From contig SUTS01000001.1 in assembly GCA_015152555.1 (NCBI GenBank), positions 124,001 to 188,000 of the forward strand: a stretch of DNA of 64,000 nt. Reading direction: 5' to 3'. This DNA is from Cyanobacteria bacterium SIG26 (GTDB lineage Bacteria > Cyanobacteriota > Vampirovibrionia > Gastranaerophilales > Gastranaerophilaceae). The number at the start of each line of letters is the position of its first letter. Within the stretch, counting starts at the first letter, position 1. The notes beneath the pieces were generated by a model. It was given only the letters and a program-made list of their open reading frames with translations, made no database searches and had not been told where the DNA came from. Made by a program: the position numbers and the translations under genes. Below are positions 45,247 to 52,866 of this stretch, piece after piece.

Positions 45247-45822
45247 TTAAGGTCTGATTTTTTTAGCGACGTTAGTAATCTTTTTAATTATAGTATCATT
45301 TAAAAGATTATGTCTTTTGAAAAAGTTTCTGTAAGCAACTGAATCCGCTTTGTATTGAAGAATTATTGGATAATCTCCACCATGAGTTTCTTTCATTATT
45401 TTGTTGTAATCCCCTAATGTGATATCCAATTTGCCCAAGTTTTTCTTTAATGATTCCGGATCAATAGTAGTATATCTTGAGCGAAGAGTTACCTCTTCTC
45501 TGAGTCCAGCTTTCATTTCTGATGCTATTTTATTAAAATCCGCAACCGCAGTAGAATCATTAGCCTTATGAGTTGCATTAAAAATATCTCTATATGCAAC
45601 TGAATCCATATATAATTGTCTATCTGTGTGATTTATAATATCATTAGGGTATTTACTTCTTACTAATTTATTATTAATTTCTGCAGCTTTTTCGTATGGT
45701 TTATCAGCCATAAAGTTATTAAAACGTTCTTCGTGTTTATTTACTGATGGTCCACAACTTCCTATACCCAAGCTACAACCTGCAATAGTTGAACCAATAA
45801 TAAATTTACGAAATATATTCAT
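45247..45822 (-). CDS. Predicted lipoprotein, hypothetical
   Basis: Product of 191 residues. The start MNIFRKFIIGSTIAGCSLG carries a possible lipobox I-A-G-C with Cys at 16. Another Cys is in SCGPS. The mature part is helical and charged with an internal repeat: RQLYMDSVAYRDIFNATHKANDSTA and QYKADSVAYRNFFKRHNLLNDT share D-S-V-A-Y-R-(D/N)-x-F. No family recognised. AAGGAG lies upstream of the ATG. It follows the 45839 gene by 16 bp, likely an operon. Confidence 0.65.
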   Translation of the reverse strand: MNIFRKFIIGSTIAGCSLGIGSCGPSVNKHEERFNNFMADKPYEKAAEINNKLVRSKYPNDIINHTDRQLYMDSVAYRDIFNATHKANDSTAVADFNKIASEMKAGLREEVTLRSRYTTIDPESLKKNLGKLDITLGDYNKIMKETHGGDYPIILQYKADSVAYRNFFKRHNLLNDTIIKKITNVAKKIRP

Positions 45823-45838
45823 GTGTAAAACTCCTTAT

Positions 45839-46468
45839 TTATGATTCTTTTCCTCTAAGAATGTTCCAAGCTCTTTTCAATTTCTCAGAAAGAGTCAATT
45901 TATTGTTATCAAGGTTCTGGGTGTTTAGTTTTGGTTCTGTGGCTTTTTTAATTATTTCTTTTGGTTTAAACCATTCCCAAGGACCTTGTTCGTTAGGAAT
46001 AATGTCAGCTTCAGTTAAAATTTTTGCAGAATATGCTGCTCTATCTAATTCTCCCAAAGGTGTAATCTTTGAATAATGATAATCTCCTTCATTAAATTTC
46101 TTTAGCTTGCTGTATACTTCTTGTGCTTTTTCAGCATTTTGAAATCTTAAAGTTTCAACAACATCATCCTCGACATCTCCACCAATTTCAGCTGAATAAA
46201 CCATAATGTATCTACCGTTTATATGTGCTGGCTGTAACCAAGAAGAACCTCTACTGTTACCCAAATCAAATTTTAAGTATTCTGAATTATCATATTTATG
46301 AACACCTCTATCAACTTTCACAGGATATTTAGAATCTGCTAATTCTTTTGTATATTGAGCAATTTTTTGAGCTGCTCCTTTTTCTTTTTGTAATAATTTT
46401 CGAGCCAAAGGCGTTACTTCTAATGCTTGAAATGACGGATTATTTGTATTAATTGATTGAATTTGCAT
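45839..46468 (-). CDS. Lineage-type protein with N-terminal PSFQAL motif
   Basis: Product of 209 residues starting MQIQSINTNNPSFQALEV then TPLARKLLQ. This S-F-x-A-L-x-V-x-P-x-A/T-R pattern is shared with the 49598-49930 product (SFKALSVDPATRQLQ). A mixed alpha/beta domain follows (YLKFDLGNSRGSSWL, RYIMVYSAEIGGD, VVETLRFQNAEKAQEVYSKL), ending in a basic tail. No known family. GGGGG lies upstream of the ATG. First gene of a small two-gene unit with the lipoprotein, flanked on both sides by near-identical GC-rich terminators. Confidence 0.7.
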   Translation of the reverse strand: MQIQSINTNNPSFQALEVTPLARKLLQKEKGAAQKIAQYTKELADSKYPVKVDRGVHKYDNSEYLKFDLGNSRGSSWLQPAHINGRYIMVYSAEIGGDVEDDVVETLRFQNAEKAQEVYSKLKKFNEGDYHYSKITPLGELDRAAYSAKILTEADIIPNEQGPWEWFKPKEIIKKATEPKLNTQNLDNNKLTLSEKLKRAWNILRGKES

Positions 46469-46579
46469 ATTATATCCCCCTTTTTATGAATCCTTATAAA
46501 ATCATTCTAACTCGTAAATTTGCTGATAAAATATTATGTAACAATTTATGAATGTTAATTAAAAAAGTGGTAGGGTGTA

Positions 46580-46619
46580 AATAAAGGCGGCGGGGTGAAA
46601 TCACCCCGCCGCCTTTATT
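46580..46619. terminator. GC-rich terminator hairpin, copy 2
   Basis: A perfect 19-bp stem AATAAAGGCGGCGGGGTGA / TCACCCCGCCGCCTTTATT with a 2-base loop. It follows the alcohol dehydrogenase gene. About 30 bases match copy 1. Confidence 0.9.
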
Positions 46620-46631
46620 CTTTATTAAAAA

Positions 46632-47831
46632 TTACAGTGCATCTTGATAAATTGATTTAACATCTTCTCTTGAATTACCACTTGGTCCGATATTGATTAA
46701 GCCGTCTAGTGATGGTGTTGTAAACGCCAAATCCGTCAATCTTTCAACATCATTTGCGCTAAATCCCATATCTGTCAATTTTTCAGGAACATCAACTGAT
46801 TTCAACCAAGCATAAACGCCGTCTGCAGCTTTTTGAGCTTCTGATACTTCACCTTTTAAATCAGCAACCATTGGAGCTAAAATATCAGCTAAAGTTGCGG
46901 CTTTATCTTTATAAATTGTTTTAACAACCGATGGTAATAAAATAGCTAAACCTAATCCGTGTGATAAGTCAGGTTTTACAGCACTTAATGGGTGTTCAAG
47001 TGCGTGAGTATAGTGTAATAACCCGTTATCAAAACTTACACCTGCCATCATTGCTGCATAAGCCAAATAATATCTTGCCTCTAAATCTTCAGGGTTTGCA
47101 AGTGCTTTTGGTAAATACTTAACAACCAATTCAATAACTTGTTTTGCAATCGAAATTGAATAAGGCGAAGCTACTGCAGATGTCGCAGCTTCAACCACGT
47201 GGTTTACCGCATCAATTGAGACATATCTTGTTTGTTTTGGTGATAGTTTTGTCATCAATTGAGGGTCATCAATTGCATACATTGGATAAATGCAATCATA
47301 AGCAATCGCAGGTTTGAAGTCTTTTTCCAAATTTGTAACAACAGCAAATCTGTTTGTTTCTGTACCTGTTCCGTGAGTTAAATTGATTGAAATAATAGGT
47401 ACGGCTTTATCTGGGCAGAAAGTAAATTCGTAAAGTTCTTCTGCGGTTTTGTCAGGATATTCTAATAAAATTGCGACAGATTTACCCGCATCTGTAGGTG
47501 AACCTCCTCCGATTGCGATAACAGCTTGAGCACCAAAATCTTTTGCAAGTTTAACTGCATCATTAACATGTACCGTTGTCGGATTTGGTGTAACTTGGTC
47601 GTAATTTACATAACCAATTTCATTATCTTTTAATGCTTTTTCAACGACATCCCAAGCTCCTGTTGCTTTGTATGCATTTTTACCTGACATAACAATAACT
47701 TTTTCGATACCTTTTGATTTAATATTTTTTGCGATATCGTTAATCTTTTGGATAGCTCCAACCCCAAAATAGACGGTTGTTCTTGTTCTAATTTCTTTAA
47801 CCTCGTGGATATTAATATCTTTTTCCCACAT
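46632..47831 (-). CDS. Iron-containing alcohol dehydrogenase
   Basis: NAD(P)-dependent group III alcohol dehydrogenase of about 399 residues, probably reducing an aldehyde in fermentation. NAD-binding GGGSPTDAGK (about 97-106) is present, and HGTGTETNRFAVV follows. The metal ligands lie in DAVNHVVEAATS and the HALEHPLSAV...DLSHGLGLAILLP region. The start at 47831 (MWEKDINIH) is chosen because AAAGGAGAG lies 6 bases upstream. The longer frame has that site inside the gene. Exact substrate unknown. It is transcribed alone and diverges from the calcium-loop gene. Confidence 0.92.
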   Translation of the reverse strand: MWEKDINIHEVKEIRTRTTVYFGVGAIQKINDIAKNIKSKGIEKVIVMSGKNAYKATGAWDVVEKALKDNEIGYVNYDQVTPNPTTVHVNDAVKLAKDFGAQAVIAIGGGSPTDAGKSVAILLEYPDKTAEELYEFTFCPDKAVPIISINLTHGTGTETNRFAVVTNLEKDFKPAIAYDCIYPMYAIDDPQLMTKLSPKQTRYVSIDAVNHVVEAATSAVASPYSISIAKQVIELVVKYLPKALANPEDLEARYYLAYAAMMAGVSFDNGLLHYTHALEHPLSAVKPDLSHGLGLAILLPSVVKTIYKDKAATLADILAPMVADLKGEVSEAQKAADGVYAWLKSVDVPEKLTDMGFSANDVERLTDLAFTTPSLDGLINIGPSGNSREDVKSIYQDAL

Positions 47832-48037
47832 AATAACTCTCCTTTCTTTAAAACCATTATGCATTTACAAAAACAATTATAATAAGCGCAAATTTTAATT
47901 TCAATATTGAGATATAAGAGAATTATTGCGAAATGTAAAGTGGATATTTCTAATTTAGGCAATAAATAAAAAGTATATGTTTTATATATATTATAAAGAT
48001 TTATATGTGAACATGTGCTTTGAAAGGAGATTTGATT

Positions 48038-49528
48038 ATGTTTAATGGCGATTATTTAAGTATTAATGGTGCTAACAATGTTACAAATATCAATTCACAA
48101 ACCCTCTCAGATAAATTAAAGTCAATCTGTGCTGACGGGAGACAAATCTTTGATAGTTGTGGAACAATTGTAAAAATTAAAAACCTTGAGAATGAGATTA
48201 AAAATGCTTTGAAACAAGGCGACACAAAACTGGTAGCAGAGCTTGAATCTACACTAAATGGGTATTATGGCATTTCAGAAGAAGTAAATAAAGAAATTGC
48301 CAAAATATACGAAAACTGTCTTAATAAAGGTCTTTTAGTTAAGGAAGAAAATAAACACGGAAATAACAATATTTACCGCATTGATTCTGAGACCGGTAAA
48401 CCAAAGCTTGTCGGAGTCGAAAAAATAGAATATCTTGAAGATGGCTACATTGTTACTCGTTATAACGATACTGATGGCGACGGGAATATAGATGAATCAT
48501 CTGCAATTTATTACGACAATAAAAATAATGTTATCAGCACTACAGGAGCAGAACATAGTGTAGAAGATGGTGCTGAACCGTTTAAACTAACGGATGTAGG
48601 CGAAAATAAAGAAACTTTTACCGAAAACATATTACGGCAGACAAATTACTCACAATTAGGTATTGAAATGGGCTCTTTTGAGAATACATACTTTAATGAA
48701 GCTGGTTGGGAAGTTTCACCTGAGGATACATTAACTAAAAGTATTGGAAATTCTATCACTGTTACATTTAAAGATTCAGATGGTGATGGAGTTATCGGAC
48801 TTGAAGAACGTGAAGCTCCGACAAATGTAACACTTCGAGAAGGTGAGAATACCATAGAATATGTAGACAGCGATGGCGATGGTTGTGCAGATTCCGTAAA
48901 AACAATTGATGAAAATGGTGAAGAAATACAAATGGCATTGGATTACGATGAAAATGACCCTGATACTTTCGAAGCTTTGAAAATGACAAATATTGCATTG
49001 AACGGAACTCATAGCGGTGATGAAATCGCGGCAATTGTTGATAATATTAAGGCTAATCAATCAGAACAAACAAATATTCCACCTGATAATAAACCAAATT
49101 CCGAAAACTTCACACCAGGCTCACTTGAGGATGTTGAAAACTTGACAATGGGAGATATTTTAAATAGCTTAGCAAACGAAGCAATTCTCGATTACAATCC
49201 TGATACAGATGAATATTTTACGGTCGCAACATCAAAAGGCCATGCCGTACACTTTGCATTCTCTGACGATATAATACCGACAGGAGTATCTTACGGAATT
49301 GGAGGAGCAGCCAGTGTAACCTTCAAAGATACTGATAATGACGGTGTTGCAGATACAATGGAAGTTTACGACGGTACAGAAGTCGTAGCAACAAAACCAT
49401 TAACCGAAGAATTAAAAAATCCGGAAATGCGTGAATCGCTTAAAATGACCACTTTAGCTACAGACAGAAACTTACCCGAAGGTTATGATTATGAAAAACT
49501 AAATGAAGAACTTATCGGGCAAGGATAA
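48038..49528 (+). CDS. Calcium-loop (DxDxDG) repeat protein, hypothetical
   Basis: Product of about 496 residues without signal peptide. Four D-x-D-x-D-G loops are visible: DTDGDGNIDESS (from residue 144), DSDGDGVIGLEE (from 246, a full EF-hand loop), DSDGDGCADSVK (from 277) and DTDNDGVADTME (near 431). They sit between beta-strand pairs (e.g. SITVTFK before a loop), as in dockerin or thrombospondin type-3-like calcium repeats. The N-terminal ~100 residues are helical. Start chosen at 48038 with AAAGGAGA upstream. A strong terminator follows. Function unknown. Confidence 0.75.
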   Translation: MFNGDYLSINGANNVTNINSQTLSDKLKSICADGRQIFDSCGTIVKIKNLENEIKNALKQGDTKLVAELESTLNGYYGISEEVNKEIAKIYENCLNKGLLVKEENKHGNNNIYRIDSETGKPKLVGVEKIEYLEDGYIVTRYNDTDGDGNIDESSAIYYDNKNNVISTTGAEHSVEDGAEPFKLTDVGENKETFTENILRQTNYSQLGIEMGSFENTYFNEAGWEVSPEDTLTKSIGNSITVTFKDSDGDGVIGLEEREAPTNVTLREGENTIEYVDSDGDGCADSVKTIDENGEEIQMALDYDENDPDTFEALKMTNIALNGTHSGDEIAAIVDNIKANQSEQTNIPPDNKPNSENFTPGSLEDVENLTMGDILNSLANEAILDYNPDTDEYFTVATSKGHAVHFAFSDDIIPTGVSYGIGGAASVTFKDTDNDGVADTMEVYDGTEVVATKPLTEELKNPEMRESLKMTTLATDRNLPEGYDYEKLNEELIGQG

Positions 49529-49545
49529 ATTAATAATTAAATTAT

Positions 49546-49579
49546 AAAAAGGCGGAGGCAATAATGCCTCCGCCTTTTT
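49546..49579. terminator. Bidirectional terminator
   Basis: A 15-bp perfect stem AAAAAGGCGGAGGCA / TGCCTCCGCCTTTTT with loop ATAA, between convergent genes. The core GGCGG resembles the 45.2/46.6-kb hairpins but is not a copy. Confidence 0.92.
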
Positions 49580-49597
49580 GTATAACATTTTAATACA

Positions 49598-49930
49598 TTA
49601 TTTTTTAAACATTGCAGATAATTCTTCAGCCCATTCATAAAATTGAGCATTTAACTCTTTATTTGGATATATTTTACAAGTATCATTTACACAGTTTATA
49701 GAATCATCTTTTTTTAATAATTGAGTAACAAATCCATCTTGTTCAGTGTATTTGAGTAACAAATCGAAATTCTCATTTTTATGCAAATTTCTTTCACGAA
49801 TAAGTCTTGACACATAGGCTAAATCTTGTTTTAACCTTGGAGGTCTGTTTATTGATTTTTGCAATTGCCTTGTTGCAGGGTCTACAGATAAAGCTTTAAA
49901 TGAAACACCATTAGAAGTTTTAATATTCAT
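49598..49930 (-). CDS. Small lineage-type protein with N-terminal VSFKAL motif
   Basis: Product of 110 residues starting MNIKTSNGVSFKALSV then DPATRQLQ, the same N-terminal pattern as the 45839 gene. The rest is helical, with two cysteines (INCVNDTCKIY) that may pair. It ends EWAEELSAMFKK. No known family. AAGGAA lies upstream. The gene is separate from its neighbours. Confidence 0.65.
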   Translation of the reverse strand: MNIKTSNGVSFKALSVDPATRQLQKSINRPPRLKQDLAYVSRLIRERNLHKNENFDLLLKYTEQDGFVTQLLKKDDSINCVNDTCKIYPNKELNAQFYEWAEELSAMFKK

Positions 49931-50101
49931 AAATAAATTCCTTAAAATATTCTACACAAGTTACTAAAACCCTGTAAAAATAATTTTTGCTATAAATAAA
50001 AAATAAATTTTAACGGTCTATAATAAACACAATCCAATATCATTTAACAAGTTTGTTAAACCTATAGATTTAAAGCTCTCGAACAAGAGATTAGTCGATT
50101 A

Positions 50102-50374
50102 ATGCAGGATGATGATGTAACTGCTAAAAAAGGTATATATGAATACATATTATCAGGAAATGAAAAGCATTTGAATATTAGGGCATTTACACCAAGTATG
50201 AAGCGAGAAACTTATGAAAAACAAGCAGGAATCTGCCCTATATGCAAGCAATATTTTGGAATCGAACAAATGGAGGCAGATCATATAACTCCTTGGTGTG
50301 AAGGTGGTAAGACTAGTTCTGAAAATTGTCAAATGCTATGCAAAGAATGTAATAGAAGAAAAACTAATAAATAA
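50102..50374 (+). pseudogene. HNH endonuclease, truncated relic of a DUF262/HNH-type protein
   Basis: The 90-residue frame ends in a complete HNH domain: CPICKQYF, MEADHITPWCEGGKTSSENC, then QMLCKECNRRKTNK (zinc CxxC pairs, catalytic D-H and N). The segment before it (DDDVTAKKGIYEYILSGNEKHLNIRAF) is what usually precedes the HNH domain in large DUF262 nucleases. The frame continues 14 codons upstream of the ATG to a stop (50057). A plausible older frame (SFNKFVKPIDLK) is one base out of register at about 50073. I infer that most of the gene is gone and the rest is frame-damaged. It could still make a small stand-alone HNH protein. No ribosome-binding site. Confidence 0.65.
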
Positions 50375-50746
50375 ATTTTTAATTTCATCTGTCGGACAAT
50401 TCAAATTCAAAACTTTTTAATTTCGCTGTCCGACATTTTAGTTTTAGTTGTCCAAAATTCTCATTTTGAGAGTTAAATTCTCGTTTTAAAGTCAATGTTT
50501 ATCAAACTGCAAGACAATTTATATGTAAATACACACATGGTTTGATTACTTGTCACAGATGGTTTGATAATTTTGGGCAAAATAAAATCAAAAAAGCAAC
50601 TTTAATGTGCTAATTAATATAAAAACTTTTCTAAAAATCGGTGTCAAAAATTTATAAAATAAACAACTAACAAATTTATTTTTCTTCGTTTTTTATTAAA
50701 TATTGCTTGAATGTATACTATCAAATCTTTAAGGTATAATAATCTT
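50375..50746. other. Gene-free AT-rich stretch with small inverted repeats
   Basis: No gene seen. TGTCGGACA at about 50390 and TGTCCGACA at about 50431 form an inverted repeat, each preceded by TTTAATTTC. ATGGTTTGAT occurs twice near 50536-50565. A TATAAT at 50735 lies just before the next start. This fits decayed sequence around the HNH relic. Confidence 0.5.
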
Positions 50747-50902
50747 ATGAATGTGTATCCTGTCAATAATATAAATTTTAAAGCCAATTATTACAAAGCC
50801 TATAAATATGGGTAAAGTACTGATGTAAAAGTTATAACTGATAATGCAGAGAATTTAGGCTCAACACCTGTTCATGTAGATTGGTTCGACCAGAAAACCG
50901 AA
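50747..50902 (+). pseudogene. Former N-terminus of the PEP-utilising-type gene, cut by an in-frame TAA
   Basis: From ATG 50747 the frame reads MNVYPVNNINFKANYYKAYKYG, then TAA at 50813-50815. It continues STDVKVITDNAENLGSTPVHVDW in the same frame into the ORF that starts at 50903. The N-I-N-F-K-A start is the lineage motif seen elsewhere. TATAAT lies 6 bases before the ATG. The codons after the stop are still gene-like, so the stop looks recent, is an assembly error, or is read through. Confidence 0.7.
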
Positions 50903-52315
50903 ATGGTATATGATGGGAAATATTATACAACTAAAACATCGGTTTTAAGTGATGAATATAGAATCTTTTATGAAGATACAGGGAAGTATGAATTACAAGG
51001 ACAAGAGAGGTTTTTAGATAAAGACAAAATCAATAGTATAATTAGGAGTTTAAATAAAACCTCAAAACAAGCATTAATGAAAGGAACTGCAAAGGGCTTA
51101 TTAGTACATTCAAATAATGTAGATGAAAAACTGCTTAATTCAGACACTCCTCTAATCATAATATGTGATAATGATGAGCAATGCTATAAATACTTTGAGA
51201 AAGCCGAAGGACTAATATTAAAATCAGGTTCGTCAGGATTACTATCCCACTTTTCTGCAATTTGTAGAGACTACTTCTCATTTGGACATTTAGTTTCTGA
51301 TGAGCGGAGTCTAGCTAAATTGAATAAATATGAAGGTAAATTTATTTCAATTTCTAACGAGGGCGAAAACTTAGATTGCCAAGAAATAGCACCTATTACT
51401 AAAACTTCTCAATTGGCAGAAAAAATCACAGTTCCTGCAATGAGAAGAATTGATAGAATATTATCTTTAGATGAATGTGAAAAAGATACAGTTGGGAATA
51501 AAGCATATAACCTTAAACGAATGATGAATTTAGTAAAAGAAGGTAAACTGCAAGATGTTATTATTCCGAGTGCTTTTGTTTTACCTCATGCTTATTTAGA
51601 ACGGGTAGAAAAATATATAGCAGAAAATCCTAAAAATCGTTTCAATGAAGATAATGGAATTATAAATGAGATAAAAGATTATGCAAGAGGTGTTCTTTCT
51701 AACGATAACATTATGGTTCGTTCAGCTTTCAATGGCGAAGATTTAGAGGGATATTCCGCTGCCGGTTTATATGATTCTTTTGGAGCATCTTTAGAGAGGT
51801 TAGATTTGGATGTCATAAATAGAGTTCTTCAATCAAAAAACAAACCAATTGCAGTTAAATCAAGAGAACGACATGGAATTAAAGATGACGAAATAAAACC
51901 AAGCGTAATAATTCAAGACAAGATTTTATCTGATTACGTTTTTACAACTTATACGGAATCGCCTTTAGATAAAAACAAACTTTTAATTGAAATGTTAATT
52001 ACTGACAAGTCTTATTGCAGACCTGAACCATATCAAATTACTTTTGATAAAAGAACAGGGAAATTAGCTGTTGAAAAAGAACACGAAATAATGACCGAGT
52101 ACATTTTTGATGAGAATTATAATATATTAAAAACTACAAAACTTGGCGAATCTCGCTTTGAAGAATTGCTTCCAACATTGAAAAAACTAGTTAAAAATGC
52201 ATTAGTTTTAGAAAAAGAATTTGGCAAACCGCAAGACATTGAGGGTGGAATAAAAGCAGGGCAATTATATTTTTGGCAAGCAAGAAATATTGTTAAAAAA
52301 ACTATCAAACATTAA
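50903..52315 (+). CDS. PEP/pyruvate-binding ATP-grasp protein with N-terminal phosphohistidine domain
   Basis: The remaining 470-residue frame has a swivelling phosphohistidine-type domain (about residues 60-155) with SGLLSHFSAICRDY, matching the G-G-x-x-S-H-x-A-I signature (His116). A PPDK/PEP-synthase ATP-grasp domain follows (about 190-465): VGNKAYNLKRM, NIMVRSAFNGEDLEGYSAAG and KAGQLYFWQARNI. PEP synthase and PPDK have the opposite order, ATP-grasp first. The partner chemistry (a third PEP/pyruvate domain) is missing, so a phosphotransferase for another substrate is likely, as in rifampin phosphotransferase-type proteins. An in-frame stop upstream removes the native start, so expression is uncertain. 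Confidence 0.75.
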   Translation: MVYDGKYYTTKTSVLSDEYRIFYEDTGKYELQGQERFLDKDKINSIIRSLNKTSKQALMKGTAKGLLVHSNNVDEKLLNSDTPLIIICDNDEQCYKYFEKAEGLILKSGSSGLLSHFSAICRDYFSFGHLVSDERSLAKLNKYEGKFISISNEGENLDCQEIAPITKTSQLAEKITVPAMRRIDRILSLDECEKDTVGNKAYNLKRMMNLVKEGKLQDVIIPSAFVLPHAYLERVEKYIAENPKNRFNEDNGIINEIKDYARGVLSNDNIMVRSAFNGEDLEGYSAAGLYDSFGASLERLDLDVINRVLQSKNKPIAVKSRERHGIKDDEIKPSVIIQDKILSDYVFTTYTESPLDKNKLLIEMLITDKSYCRPEPYQITFDKRTGKLAVEKEHEIMTEYIFDENYNILKTTKLGESRFEELLPTLKKLVKNALVLEKEFGKPQDIEGGIKAGQLYFWQARNIVKKTIKH

Positions 52316-52445
52316 ATTTTATATAGTGCTATTCATATACGTACTTTTTTAAATTTCAAAATTCCCAAAACGGACTTTGCCCAAAATAACCAATCTATCC
52401 GTACAAACCAAAACGGACAAAAAAATACAATAACAATTAATTACA

Positions 52446-52477
52446 AAAACAGATAGATAAAATTATCTATCTGTTTT
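52446..52477. terminator. Terminator downstream of tRNA-Ser
   Basis: A 15-bp stem AAAACAGATAGATAA / TTATCTATCTGTTTT with a 2-base loop, 2 bp after the tRNA 3' end on the minus strand. Confidence 0.85.
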
Positions 52478-52479
52478 AA

Positions 52480-52569
52480 TGGCAGAGGGGATGGGATTCG
52501 AACCCACGGTGAAGTTTCCCTCACACAACCTTTCCAAGATTGCACCTTAAGCCACTCGGACACCCCTCT
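52480..52569 (-). tRNA. tRNA-Ser (GGA)
   Basis: 90 bases on the minus strand with encoded CCA. The acceptor stem is AGAGGGG/CCCCTCT, discriminator G. The anticodon stem-loop is CAATC-TTGGAAA-GGTTG (anticodon GGA). A long variable arm (TGAGGGAAACTTCA) and T arm GTTCGAATC are typical of class II tRNA-Ser. Confidence 0.97.
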
Positions 52570-52651
52570 TTACTATATTGCGGGTGATGGGATTTCGTGT
52601 TCTATTTGTGTCCTAAAACACTTTCGGCCTAACTAAAACCCTATTTACCTC

Positions 52652-52855
52652 CTAATTATCCTTTAAATGTTGTTGTTCGTCAAGTTCTAATATTTCAGAT
52701 TGATAATATTCCTCCGTACGCTCAATTGAATGAATCTTCGCATCTGCAAGCCGCTCTAATACTTTTGCATAATCTAAGCACTTCCGGCCTTTTATACCCT
52801 CGGTATCCATTTGTATCGTTCCATCCGGTAATAGTTTTATTTTTATTTTACCCAT
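52652..52855 (-). CDS. DUF2997-like small protein
   Basis: Product of 67 residues: GKIKIKLLPDGTIQMDTEGIKGRKCLDYAKVLERL. A beta-hairpin with P-D-G-T-I-x-x-x-T-x-G-x-x-G-x-x-C and a helix follow. This is the DUF2997 pattern ('I-x-x-x-G-x-G-x-x-C-x-x-x-x-x-x-L-E') known from cyanobacterial gene neighbourhoods with DUF1257 and Ycf46. Its function is unknown, and a single conserved Cys (about 26) is notable. It is the last gene of the minus-strand operon, 11 bp after the DUF1257-like gene. Confidence 0.7.
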   Translation of the reverse strand: MGKIKIKLLPDGTIQMDTEGIKGRKCLDYAKVLERLADAKIHSIERTEEYYQSEILELDEQQHLKDN

Positions 52856-52866
52856 CTTTTAACTTT

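Noticed and set aside
50813-50815. UAA recoded as a sense codon
   Set aside because: All other clear genes here end at TAA or TAG in the usual way, including overlapping TAATG junctions, so reassignment of UAA is not supported.
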